From Camarhynchus parvulus (taxonomy: Eukaryota; Chordata; Aves; Passeriformes; Thraupidae): a stretch of 64,000 nt of DNA. How positions within the stretch are numbered: position 1 is the stretch's first letter; every line of letters begins with the position of its first letter. The stretch covers positions 54,753,993 through 54,817,992 of the forward strand of contig NC_044573.1 of assembly GCF_901933205.1 (NCBI RefSeq), in the 5' to 3' direction. Under the pieces are notes generated by a model, which saw nothing but the letters and a program-made list of their open reading frames with translations, had not been told where the DNA came from and ran no database searches. The translations under genes were made by a program, and so were the position numbers. This document shows positions 1 through 11,695 of this stretch, one piece after another.

Positions 1-3000
1 AAACCCTTCAGAATAAGACTGAGATAAACCTAGTGCTAAAAAGTCACTATGGCAAAGAAATCCTAAGCTTAACATTTTTAAGTTCACTAGGTTTCTGTAG
101 TCACAGTGAGGACTGACTGTAACCAGTAAAGACAAAATCAGATTAAGTTGTTGGGTAGTGATATAATGTATAATCTAATAATCATCTAATTTCTCTAGTT
201 TCCCTTTTCTTCACCCATTTTACCATCCAGATTAGGAAAAGGTATACATCTGTAATTCTTTCTGTAGCTGAGACTCAAATAGAGATTGAAGATACAGACT
301 TCAGCCTGAGCCTCTTTCTTGCTCTGAAGAAAATGCTCAGACCTTGAAGCCAACGTGTTGCCCTTGAGGAAGAGCTGGGCAGACCGAGACAGATGCTTTT
401 GGAGAACCTAGCACAAGGTGCACCAGATAAGACTGACCTAAACTGAAAGAAATCATGATTGTGAAGCCAGGAGATTCTGTGCTGATCACCTACACAATCT
501 CAGAATCCAGTCCTGAGTGATGCTGTGTCTCATGTGACCTTGTAATTGTGAGAAGTGCAGTAAAAATGAGCACAGGGAATATTTTCTCCAGTTGCAAATA
601 TTATCACACTGATTAATTTTACATTGAATGTAAAATTAATGCATGTATGTGTATGTGTATGTGGAAAAGGGAACGCATAAGGCCATGAAAAAGGAAGTTG
701 TCCAAATGAATGAGTTCCTCTTACCTCCTCAGATAAGCAGTTTGCATTTTGCAAGTCAAGATTGCCTAACCAGTAAAGTAAACTTACAGAAGTAGCTGTA
801 GCTTCTCTGTTCAAAGGCAGCACTTCTGAACAGGAGACTTACTAGACTCACATATAATGAAACCATACTGGAGGAGAAAGGATTTGAAAGCATGACTTCA
901 TGGTTTGGAGCTCACTGTTTTAGGAGCTGCATGCATTCCTGCTTGTTGGAAGGAGTTTGTATGGATGGGAATCAGAAAAAGATGTCTTTGCATGTTTACC
1001 CTCTGTTACTCAGGGCTCAGAGCATCTTGAATATTAATATTTGCATATGATACGACTCTTGGCAATATGAACAGTGTGCCCTTGGACACTTAGTTCAACA
1101 AGTCTTGGGCTCCTGGTAGCCACTTTCAGATCTTCAGTCTGTATTTAATCTCTTTAGCAGTGCAAAGTTGGAGATAATGTGTAAATCTATGTGTAAAAAC
1201 ACAAATACAAACACAGTAAAGCAATAGATAGGGATATTGCAGTTTGATCAAATTACTATCTAAACCAAAAATGCTTTTACTACATTCCAAACATAAAAGA
1301 ATAATCCTTAATGGACTACATACATAGGTCACTGTCATCTAATTGGCAAAGCCTGAACGCAACAAATGTAGAATGTGATATGATGAAAGTAATTATTAAA
1401 ACCAATTGAAAACATTATTCCTTTTTAGGAAGTAGAGCTCTGCTGACAAGAAATTGAAACATACTAGATTAACAGCAGTTTATTTAAATTGTATGATCTC
1501 CATTACCACTTTATTTAAGTTTACCCAAATTTTTAAGGTATTTATCTTTACAACATCCCTGCTTGGAACGCAAACCACCTTTTCTTACATTTGTGGAGTA
1601 AAGATGCTCTAGACCTGGTAATAAGCATATCAAATACAAGAGATGCAGGCAGAAGCTAAGTACCTTTTACTGCAGAGTTCCATGGTTTTCTGTAATTACT
1701 ATGAATAGTAGTTATTAATAGTTATGACTGATAAATAAACAGGATGAACACATTTCTATATTCACCCTGTGTCTCTCATATAGTAATGTGCATATCATTG
1801 AAAAAAACCGCATCCAAACAAAAATACTGGGCAGTAACACACCATAAAGAGCCTAAGAGCCTCACAGATCATAAACACTTAACTGTGGAAAAGGCACTGA
1901 CCCTTCTCCTGCTTTAACCAGAGTTGTAGCTGAGGTCATAGCTGGCCTTTCCAGCTCCTGTGGTACTCCACCCATACGTTGTTTTCATGAAGGACTTGAA
2001 ATCACGTCAAAAAACATCAGAAGGAAATAACGTTTGTGTTGAATTTATGTTTGGATTGTTGTTTGTTTTCTTGGAAGGAGGTTGTTCTTCAGATTATAGT
2101 TATTTTTAGTGCCTGTGAAACCGAAAGACAGCAAATGCTGGATGGAGCTGGGAAAGCTGTGAGCAAATATAGTATTGGTGAAAACTTGCAGACAGGAATA
2201 ACTTAGTTGCCTTTGTCCTAAGCAGCACCTATTCTGGATATTGGCTTCTTAAAAAAAAATAAAAATGCCCTATTGTTGGGTTAGTGTGGTGTGGGTGTGT
2301 GGTCTTTCTACAGCAGATCATAGATTACTGTTTTCTGTGACCTGAGTGTAACTGTGACTTTTTTCCTCTATTTAAAAATATCAAATTCTGTCCTGTTAGA
2401 GAACCCTATCTTCTATATGCATTGAAATATTTAAACCTCAGGCTAATTTAATAGACAAATTAATACTGAGTTCTTATAGTGCTTTTAAAATCTTTATGGC
2501 ATGCTATACATTTTTAACTTTTTTTTTTTTAACTAGACTGATATAATTTAGGCTTTGTAGTTCCTGTAAAGTTCTCAGTATTAAACTTTTCTCTGAAACC
2601 TGAAGAATGCAGAAAATACTATTAGGGCATTACAAAAATCCTGCCACCTCTAATGGTGATGTTAGGTTCTTCAGATGAGGAGCCACTGGCAAAAAAAAAT
2701 AAAAGGACAAATAACAAGACAGAGGAATTAAGTATGTAGTGGCAACTGCTCTAACGTCAGTTTCCTACTGGGTTTAGTGACTGATAAAATTTCTGTGGAC
2801 AGCATTCAAAGGATAGTTTGAGTTTTAACTAAACTTCAAAGTCTGCATATATAGGCTTGTGTTTTTGTGACCTTTAACAATGGTGATCTGCAAACATATT
2901 CATCAAATGATTTGTGCTATCAGCTGGGTATTTGGAAGCTGTAGATATAAGCTTCACTCTAAGAGTCTGATCTGAATTTGCAAACTCTATGTAAAGTCAT

Positions 3001-6000
3001 CAGATGACTCTGAAGATATAGAAGACGCTGTCTGTCAAGAATTTTATTGGACCAATAAATGGCGTAGATTCCCCCATATTTGTGAGCTCTAGGGAAAGGT
3101 AATTGCAAAAGGGTTTTCGAAGCTGAGAGTCTCAACTGCTTGATACTGTGTGATAAGTCAGCTATTTAAGATAAGGAGAGCAATCTCAAAGCAAAGCAAG
3201 TGTAATAAACTATATGAAAGAAGAGATTATCTTAAAAGGCAGAAACCATTGAAAATTCAAAAGATTTGTGGAGAGCATGTTTGTTTGGGTTTTTAAAATA
3301 TTTTTATTCAAAAGTGGAAAAATACAAAAAAGGTATGATTTAAGGAAATCACATTGTTGAGGAGATTGCTGAAGAAAATTAGTTTTATTAGCTGCATTCT
3401 ACATCCATTAGAGAACACATTGAACTGCAGGAAAAAAATACAAAAGGAAGGTGGGTTTGTATAGGTGAATAGATGAACCAAGCATGGATTGTTTGTAGGA
3501 GAAAGAATATTATTGGTATTTTAGGATGATATGAAGATAAGGATGATAGTGCAGAACAAATTATTAAAAGATAATTCCATCCTACAGCCAAATTACTTGA
3601 TTTAAATGTCTGTTCTGAGAAGCTTAGTTGTAGCCATGAGGACCTGATACGCTCTCTTCATTTAACTGCACCTAGAACATGGCAGAACTTCCTTCAAAGA
3701 ACTTTGCTTCTTCCACCTTGAAAGCTTTGGAAATACTGGAACTGTAGAATGTACCCTTCTTTCACAATTTTGAATGATAGTCACTTTTTCCACCTCTGAC
3801 CTCATTTGTGCTTCAGTTTTGCTTATTTTAGTGCAGTAGTTTCCTTGCTGGAATTCACCAGACTGCTTATAGCAGTCTCTGCTTAATCAGCAGTTATTTA
3901 TAAGGCTTGACCTGCATGACCCTGCCAAATCAGCCTGCCATGGTTCTGATCTGCCCTGAAATAGAAAGATTGGCTTAGTCTTCAGGATGCTCCCTTTACC
4001 TGCAGAGCGCGTGTGTCGGTTGTCCAGCTGGAAGAACAACTCACATTGTTCATCTGGAAAAATCCAGCCTACCGTTTACCTAGAAAAGTGGAAATATAAA
4101 TAGCACTGTTTCTTTTTGTTATTTTTGTTTGTTTGTTGTTTTTTTTGTTTGTTTTTTTTTTAAATAGAGTATACATTAGTAGAAAATAATGCCTGTGATC
4201 TGGTAGCACTTTCACTGACACTCTTGGCTACATGTCAGTGTGTATGGATGCCCTGGTAGACACAGTGAAAACTCATAGGAAAAACTGTTGAAGCTGTTCT
4301 AAAAATCTTTGAAATCCTGGCCCAGATGAGAATTTAGGGGATGCTTTTGTACTTCTGATGTCTCAAAAATTTCTCTGGTGGATGACATGGAAGAGTGGTT
4401 TGACAACTCCTACACAAGGGTCCAACCACCCAAATCAAGTCACAGATGATTATTTAACAGTCATTTAATCTCAGAAGTTATAAAGTCTTAAAACTTAAAA
4501 CCACTGTGTGGTTTATTCAGGAGAATTTGAAAACTGGGTTATTTGAAACTGGTCTAGGAAGCAAACTGTTATTAATTAATCCAAGTCTTTAAAATTATCA
4601 AATCAATTTTAATTTGTAAATTATAATTAATTTTTTAAAATTCTCATCAGTAGATTTTGAAGAGAAAGATTCTTTCATATAAAGCAATATTTAATTTTGT
4701 AATTTCCCCATATGTTTCTTCAGCACTGTTGAGGGCGCATCCTTTTACATCAACATCCAGAAACCAATGCAAGGAAGTATTTGTATTAATCAAAAAGTGA
4801 ATTCAAAGTATGACTTGTATCAGGACAAAAAAGGGTGTTTCAGTTGAAAATCTTATTTGATTATATCTATATTAAATTATAGATGAAAGGTGCTTATAAC
4901 TTGTAGATTCAGTGACACAGGCTCCACCAAGCAAACCATGTACAAACATAAATGTATTAAATAATGGTAATTGAAACTCTGCCTCAGGGAAGCCCTGTAG
5001 TAAGATTGGTGGAGAAATTCCAACTGTATGAAAAAGCAGTGATAGAGCGGATAGCTGAGAAGTACAGTTAAGGTGCACTTAGTTCCAGTGAGAAGGATTC
5101 AAAAGTGTGGCCCCAGATTTGTGGTAAGGAATTAAGGACATGTGGAGATACCCTGTCGCTGAGGAGATGATGGTGAATTTCTGAGCCATGCAGGGAATCA
5201 GAAAAGAAATATGCCCAACAGGACATGGCCCTAAAGAAAATTTAGGTCAAGCTGGAGCAACCTCAGGCAGAGTAAGTTGGTGCAGGGACCAGATCTCAGT
5301 TGGTAAGAGCAATCAGTGAGGAAAAGGAGGATCATTTCAGCCAAGTGGCAAATTGAACATCTAGGAACAGCTGGTGGGATGACTCAGATGGCGTTTGGGG
5401 AAACCCTCTATTCAGGCTCACAGCCAGGCATTGACTTACAAGGCTTATCCTGGCTCTCAGTTCTCATTTGGTGGTAGAATCTGACTGCTGAGGTGGAGTC
5501 TGACAAAAGCTGACACACAGTTATCTGTTCTGGTTTTATTCTTTGTGCAGGAAACTGTGTTTTCAAATGGAGATTAAGGGTGGTCTTTTTTTTTAATATA
5601 TGTATTTTTTTCCCCTAGTAGTGAAACACCAACTATTACGTATTGCTAGCACTGAAATGATCACTAAAATAGTTATATGTTCCACAAATTAATGTGGGCA
5701 TGTGATGTGCACCCTTACATTGATTGTGCATTCATCTATACATGCATGAACATGTGCGTGTGAGCTGAAGGGTATTATCCAGGAGCACTGGCAGAGACAC
5801 TGTCATATTTTATTATTCTTCTCTAAAATGCTATTTGCTGTTGGGGATGGAGAGGAGCTGTAATCAAACAGTTCATTTTGTAGCCACACATGCCACTCTG
5901 GTAATTATATATTTATATGGGAGGTAGTTTCAAAGTTGCTTAGCCCAGATGCAACACTTTTGAGTTGTATATGCCTCAATATTTTTTTTTAAAGGTTACA

Positions 6001-6981
6001 TTTTTAACTTGGATCCCTAGAGAGATACTATATTTTTGTACCTAAATAAAAGTGGCCTCATTTTCAGAAATTAGGAGCACCTTCATCCCCATTTGACATG
6101 ATTGAGATTCTTTTGCTTCTTTGATAGTAAAAAATTAAGGTACACACCATGTCCCATCATACACTCCACACTAGCATTAAAATACTGAAGTTTTTAAATA
6201 TCCTCTGCCTCTCTGTCTTCATGCAGTATTTTATTGATTCATCAGGAAGGCAGACTGGTTTTGAACTTGATTGGATATGACAGCATGCTCAGATTCTACT
6301 TGCTTTTACTCCAAAACTATACAAAACCCCATCATTTTGCATTCCCTGTTTCTATGTGAAAGCTTAAGTACTTTTAATTGCCACAGGAATTGTCTGTTTG
6401 TTTATTCTTTTGCTGTTTTTGTAAGAGCACACACCCAAAACCTGTGGATATAATCCAACTTGGCTGAGACTTAGCGCCAGATAGACAATTTTTCATATTC
6501 AGTTAATGTTATTCAGTTAATCTGTTCAGAATTAATTTTTTTCACACATTTTTAAGTTGTGAAGCTCTGCTATTTTCTGGCCCAGGGGGATAAGAGATAT
6601 CCAGAAATTTTGAATTAGATTTTAAAAAAATACATAAAGGCAAACATAGTGTCTTTTCCTTTGCCCGAGTCTGTTTCATCTAGGAAGAACTCTATGTGTT
6701 TTCAAACATTAGCAAAACCTCTTGTTTTCAAAATTTACTTTGAAGTCTGTATTTATAATGATGTAGACATTGTGGGTTATTTAAAATGCTATGTTACGTA
6801 TTTATTGCTTGGGCTTTAGTGTAATTTAACAAAAATAAGCTGTTATTTGTGCAACTCTTGGTAAACAAATGTTAATCCATTTCCATGTTTGCTTTCTACT
6901 CTCCTCATTTTCTGTTGTTTTTTCCAACATTTGATTGCTTTATGCTTTACCTAATGCAAGGACTTACATAAGGATGGAAAT
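1..6981. other. No gene seen; AT-rich noncoding
   Basis: Small open frames here are short, start arbitrarily, lack splice context and match nothing recognised. The stretch is probably the SYNE1 5' intron or upstream sequence. Low-complexity poly-T runs occur around 2520 and 4125-4165. Confidence 0.6.
612..640. repeat. 29-nt palindrome, 14-bp arms
   Basis: ATTAATTTTACATT (612-625), a single G, then AATGTAAAATTAAT (627-640): perfect arms. A short TATGTG microsatellite (643-662) adjoins it. Confidence 0.9.
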
Positions 6982-7494
6982 TGTAGGGGGCTAGAATATA
7001 AGAAAATAAAGAATGTATAGAAAGTAATCTTACCCCTAAGGAGTTGCAGCTGGGCCAATTATCAAAGATTAGGAACAGGCCTGACTTTAACAGGCCACAG
7101 CTGTAACCAATGAGAAGAAGAGTGCTATAAAAGAGTGGGGTGGCTGCTTGACATGGGAACTGTGGTTGGTTGATTTGTGAAGAGGTAGTGCCCTGAGGAG
7201 CTGCCCATGAGAAACACCAAGCAGGTATGAAACCCTTGTGATAAGGAGATAACAGTATGGAACCCCTGCAATGGGATAACAGGAAATAACCTCACTCAGG
7301 GTAAGTTGGCATTGCTCCATTTCACCTGACTGGAGCCCTGAGGAGCTGCCATGTATCGTTCTGCATGTGCAGTAAATGATTTCAGCTCCTGTGTCAAAGA
7401 TGGAGGCAAACCCTCTGAGCAGGCACTCTGGGTTTTGTCTGTGTCTGTGTGGCACCAACCAAATCTCTGTGTTGCCAGAGTGTAATGCTAACAA
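6982..7494 (+). mobile_element. Solo LTR of an endogenous retrovirus, + strand
   Basis: The block begins TGTAGGGGG and appears to end near GCTAACA. It carries CCAAT (7107-7111) and TATAAAAG (7126-7133) with conventional spacing, which fixes the strand. A splice-donor-like CAGG|GTAAGT follows at 7301. The overall sequence resembles LTR families I associate with songbird genomes; this is recognition from memory, not a search. No retroviral internal region, primer-binding site or second LTR follows, so it looks like a solo LTR. The 3' boundary is uncertain and no target-site duplication was recognised. An open frame on the opposite strand is non-coding. Confidence 0.7.
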
Positions 7495-8628
7495 GCACTG
7501 AAAATTATAAATATGAATTGCAAATAGGGGTTTTCTCAAGGCACTCCGCTAAGCTAAACATGCTGTATTAAGACCACTAAAGAGCATATTACAGTAGGTT
7601 GGTGTCCTAGAAATGACTGGCGCTTTTGCACACAGGATTATCTTCCAGCTTGAATCAGGCAGTAATGATGCCTGGCTGTGCCTGCACTCTGGAAAGGCTC
7701 AGCAAAGCACTCAGGGGAAGTTACAGAATTAATGACTTCCTCCCTGAACTCCTTATCCACATTTCTCTCCCTGTCCCTATCCTTACCTTATCCCTTTTCG
7801 TATCCCTCACTTTATGGTGCTGCACGGGGCAGAGGAAAGAATAAAGTCACATTACCTGATTAACTTCTGATTTTGCATTTCACGCAGAGCACTTCTTTGC
7901 AGATCTGCTGGTACAGAAAGCCTAACTTAATGATTCTGAAAAGTTTTTATTCCTTGAAGCCTAAGTCTCATGGCCTCATCATGATCTTTGTTGTACATGT
8001 TTAAGTAAAAATTGGTATGCGCACTTCGTACAAGCATATAAATCCATAGACATAACTGTACTTTTATGTATTTATTTTTAATGTATGAGATATTCAAAAC
8101 ACACTTAAATTTACTCCTAATTCTCTAGGTCGAGAAAACCTAAATCCGTGGTATGTGTTTTTGGTAGGTGCCAATTTTTAAGATGTAAATATTGTCCAAA
8201 GTCCCAAATTTGGTTATTTCTCTGTGGCTTGATTGCTTATGTTTCCTGAATCTCTTCTGAAGGAAGATCAGTTATCTAAAATTCAGGAATAGATTAACAT
8301 GAAACCAGATAATGGACCTCAAACGTTTCCAATTGTGTGTACAATGGAATGTGTAGAGATATAGTAGGAATACAACAACAAATGATACAGTTTAAGAGGA
8401 GTCAGATTTTGAAGAATGTTGTAGTCTGCAGAATGCTTACTCTTACTCTCTGGTGTTCATTATCTGTGACATACATGGGTGATAATGAAAAAAGTCTTGA
8501 GAGCAGTTCCTTGAAGAATATTTTCCATTAATAATCCACTTTATGCCTTTAGAACCTAGCAGGTTGTTCAGTTTTATCAAAATAGCTTGAGGATATTCAA
8601 TACCACGTGTTTTTAACTAATTTCACTG
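7495..8628. other. No gene seen
   Basis: Unique-looking noncoding DNA between the solo LTR and the CR1 element. Overlapping open frames at 7626-7863 are not recognised and lack splice support. Confidence 0.6.
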
Positions 8629-9616
8629 ATAGAATCATAGAATATCCTGGATTGGAAGGGACCCACAAAGATCACTGAAGTCCAGCTTCTGGGCTGGCAC
8701 AGGATAGCCCCAAGAGTCACACAATGTGCCTGAGAGCATTGTTCAAACAATTACTGAATTCAGGCAGGCTTGGTGCTGTGACCACTTCCCTGGGGAGCGT
8801 GTTCCAGCGCTCAGCCATCCTCTGGGTTGAGAGTCTTTTCTTAAAATCTAAACTAAACCTCCCCTAACAGAACTTCAGGCCATTCCCTTGGGCCCTGTCA
8901 CTGGTTACCACAGAGGAGAGATCAGTGTCTGCTCCTTCTCTTCCCCCTTGAGGTCTTGAAGTCTCCCCTCAGTCTCTTCTTCTCCAGGCTGAACAAGCCA
9001 AGTGACCTCAGCCACTCCTCATACAGCTTCCCCTTAAGACCCCTCACCATTGTTGTTTCCCTCCTTTGGATGCTCTCTAACAGCTCAATGTCTTTCTGAC
9101 ATAGTGGCACCCAGAAATGCCCTCAGAGCAGAGCAGACAATCCCCTCCCTTGCCTGGCTGGCCGTGCTGTGCCTGATGCCCCTCAGGACAGGGTTGGCTC
9201 CCCTGGCCAGGGTACTGCTGACTCCTGTTCAATTTGTCACAGACCAGGACCCCCAGGTCCCTTTGCATGGTGCTGCACTCCAGCCTGTCATTCCCCAGCC
9301 TGTACTTACATTCAGGATTGTCCTGTCCCAGATACAGAATCTGTCAGTCTCCCTTGATAAATTCCATACAGTTGGTGATTGCCCAGCCCTTTAATTTATT
9401 GAGTTCTCTCCAAAGGGCCTCTCTGCCTTCAAAGCAGTCAACAGCTCCTCCCAATTTAGTATCCCTGGCAAACTTACTTAGTATTCACTTGAGTCCTGCA
9501 TCCAAGTCTCTTAAGATATTGAAGAGAACTGGGCTTCAAAGCGCTGAAAGACATATTATAATGAAAAGTGTAATTACCACTGAGGCAAAAGCTAGTGCAG
9601 CTTCGAAGGTGTTCAG
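8629..9616 (-). mobile_element. CR1 LINE, 5'-truncated, minus strand
   Basis: Read in reverse, the block ends in the CR1 3' tail (the complement of ATAGAATCATAGAATATCCTGG at 8629 onward, with the ATTCTATG-type repeat). Upstream of the tail are the 3' UTR and the end of the reverse transcriptase frame. Minus-strand peptides within it, such as [20 protein letters not shown] and [20 protein letters not shown], are the typical CR1 RT C-terminus. Another stretch, RDLGVLVCDKLNRSQQ, lies 5' to it. Frame breaks and internal deletions (around 9100) show it is dead. Similarity fades after about 9540, with a short recognisable CR1 piece to about 9616. Confidence 0.93.
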
Positions 9617-11649
9617 CTAAGGGTCTCCATATTTATGTCATATTCTTTTAGGTCTAGAATGTTTACAATGTCTGTCATCATCATGTACTTAAAAGGCCAT
9701 TGTCAGCCTTTGATTACAGAATAACCAGCTTATTTGGTGCTTCTGGGATTCAATTATTAGCAAAATACTGAAATAAAATACTAAATCATCTTCTGGCTGT
9801 TATGGCTGAAGAGGAAGGTTTAGAAACTAGATGCTAATATAATTTAGAAAAAAAATTATAAGTCACCATTGGGGGGAGTTGTTGCTTATATCATATCCTG
9901 ATAACCGAGTTTATCATGAGAATGCAACAGGCTCTAGTGTGGATCCTGCAGGGGAGAATTTAAGAAACTTCTCTCAGTCACTTCACCTCAAATGTGAACT
10001 TTTCTGCAGAAGCTATAATTTGAGCTGATTATCAGACAGAGAGGTTCCATCACACTTTTGGCTTGAGACTGCTTGTGGTTATACTCATCTGGCCTCACAA
10101 TGAGTAAATGGGGCTGATCTGAAGACTGTAGGCTTTGGTTATATGTTCTCTGAAATTTCTTGGATAGTTACATTAGTTATTTTTGTACTAATTGTGTTAA
10201 TACTTCAATAGCAGCTACCTACAGAAGTACTGGTGTAGTAATTTTATTTTACACTGTGGAGGTGACAAAGTTGTCCTCCATCTGCTGCGAGCCTAAAGGG
10301 CCTACTTTTTATCTTAACCCTAATGGCAAGGGGTCTTCAGGGTAACTGCAGATACTTGCTTTCAGAATCACTCTCCTTAGTATGAGAAGTTGACCAGCAA
10401 GTTTGGACTACTCTAGAATAGCAATGGGAAACTTTTTTTCAGTGCATTTTGCTGTTATTCTCTCCAGACAGGACACAAGCTGTACCCACTGAAGTTTATA
10501 AAGGCTTCTTGGACTTGGATCAAGGACTTCAAACCTTCAGTGTCCTTCAGGAAGCATAACCCCTTTGTAAAAACAATTAAAAATAATGTGGTATGCAGCT
10601 ATTAGTTTTTGAGGCATAGATCAAGATACTAGGTTGTAGCACGTAAGCATTTCCGTTACAGCTTTTCTAGTTTCCTGGTATGAGAGAATATCATAGTCAA
10701 ACATCATCACCAAGGATATAAAAGCAAAGTGAGCTGAAAAACATTAAACTGTTTGTTGTAATGCAGTGAACATTATGTCCTATTAAACAGCTGAGTGAAG
10801 TATTTCAGCTCTGTATGCTGTGGCAGACTTGTTTGGGCTTGTTTGTTGACCAGACAGCATTTAATTTTTCTACTCTGTCACAGATACAAAGTATTGATTT
10901 CCCAGACTAGGGGAATAATTCAAAATTAAGAGGTGCAGTCTTTAAATGCAGACATTGTCATAATGAGAAAATCGTACCCAAATTGATACAAGAAGAGTTT
11001 GTGTGAGCATGGTGTGAAACACAGCATTGAGCTGGTGGGAAGGAATCCAGGTGCTGCTTTTCAGATGTCCCTGGAAGAAGCTGACAGTGTTTAATCCCTC
11101 TTGGGGCCAGCTCCCACCTTCCCTCAATGCCTGCTCCTTTTTCCAGCTCTGCTGCCAAGTCCAGCCACTCTCAGCTTGTTGCACTCTCTATGATGTTATA
11201 CCTGGACCCTGACCCCACACACAGCCCCTGTGCTAGGAAATTTGTCGCTTCTGGGAGAATTTACTAGAGGTCACTCAAGGTAATTTCTTCATGCGTGTGA
11301 TTTGTCTGGAGTACGGTTTCCCTTTGGGAGTGAAGGATCTGTTTCACCAGCAAGAAAGGACAGTGATAATAAAAAAAACCAAGCAGCAATGTTTAAAGGT
11401 GCTAGAAATTCACTCGGTAATACATTTCTTTGTGAATGGGACTTTTTCCTGGGACATGGTTTCTTGCCGCTCAGTAGTATCTAAGTGCTATAGTAATTTT
11501 TTATCTTGTTTTTCTTGGCAAAAACAATAGTTAAACGGAAATTAGCAAATCTTAATTCCAGAACTACTGACAATACTACGTAGTATGAATTAGCACAAGC
11601 AAATATTTTATTTTTTCTACCTTATTATCAGTATTTAGTGGTATTATTG

Positions 11650-11695
11650 TTTTTATTTATTTATTTATTTATTTTGACCTTATTTATTTATTTGA
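11650..11695. repeat. (TTTA)n microsatellite, interrupted
   Basis: About seven TTTA units, then TTTGACC, then further TTTA units and a second TTTGACC. Apparently a duplicated repeat block. Confidence 0.9.

Noticed and set aside
5190..5330. Open frame of about 40 codons with an internal GTAAGT (5272), resembling a possible exon
   Set aside because: The donor would leave phase 0, which does not fit the phase-1 start of the 27107 exon. No acceptor or similarity was recognised.
7301..7306. GTAAGT in the LTR as the donor of the missing SYNE1 initiator coding exon
   Set aside because: Reading back in the required phase meets a stop before any ATG, so it could supply only a noncoding leader.
7087..7539. 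150-codon open frame on the minus strand
   Set aside because: It is antisense to the solo LTR and has no recognised protein features.
9050..9394. 114-codon + strand frame with Pro/Leu-rich translation
   Set aside because: It is the reverse complement of the CR1 reverse transcriptase tail, hence a shadow.
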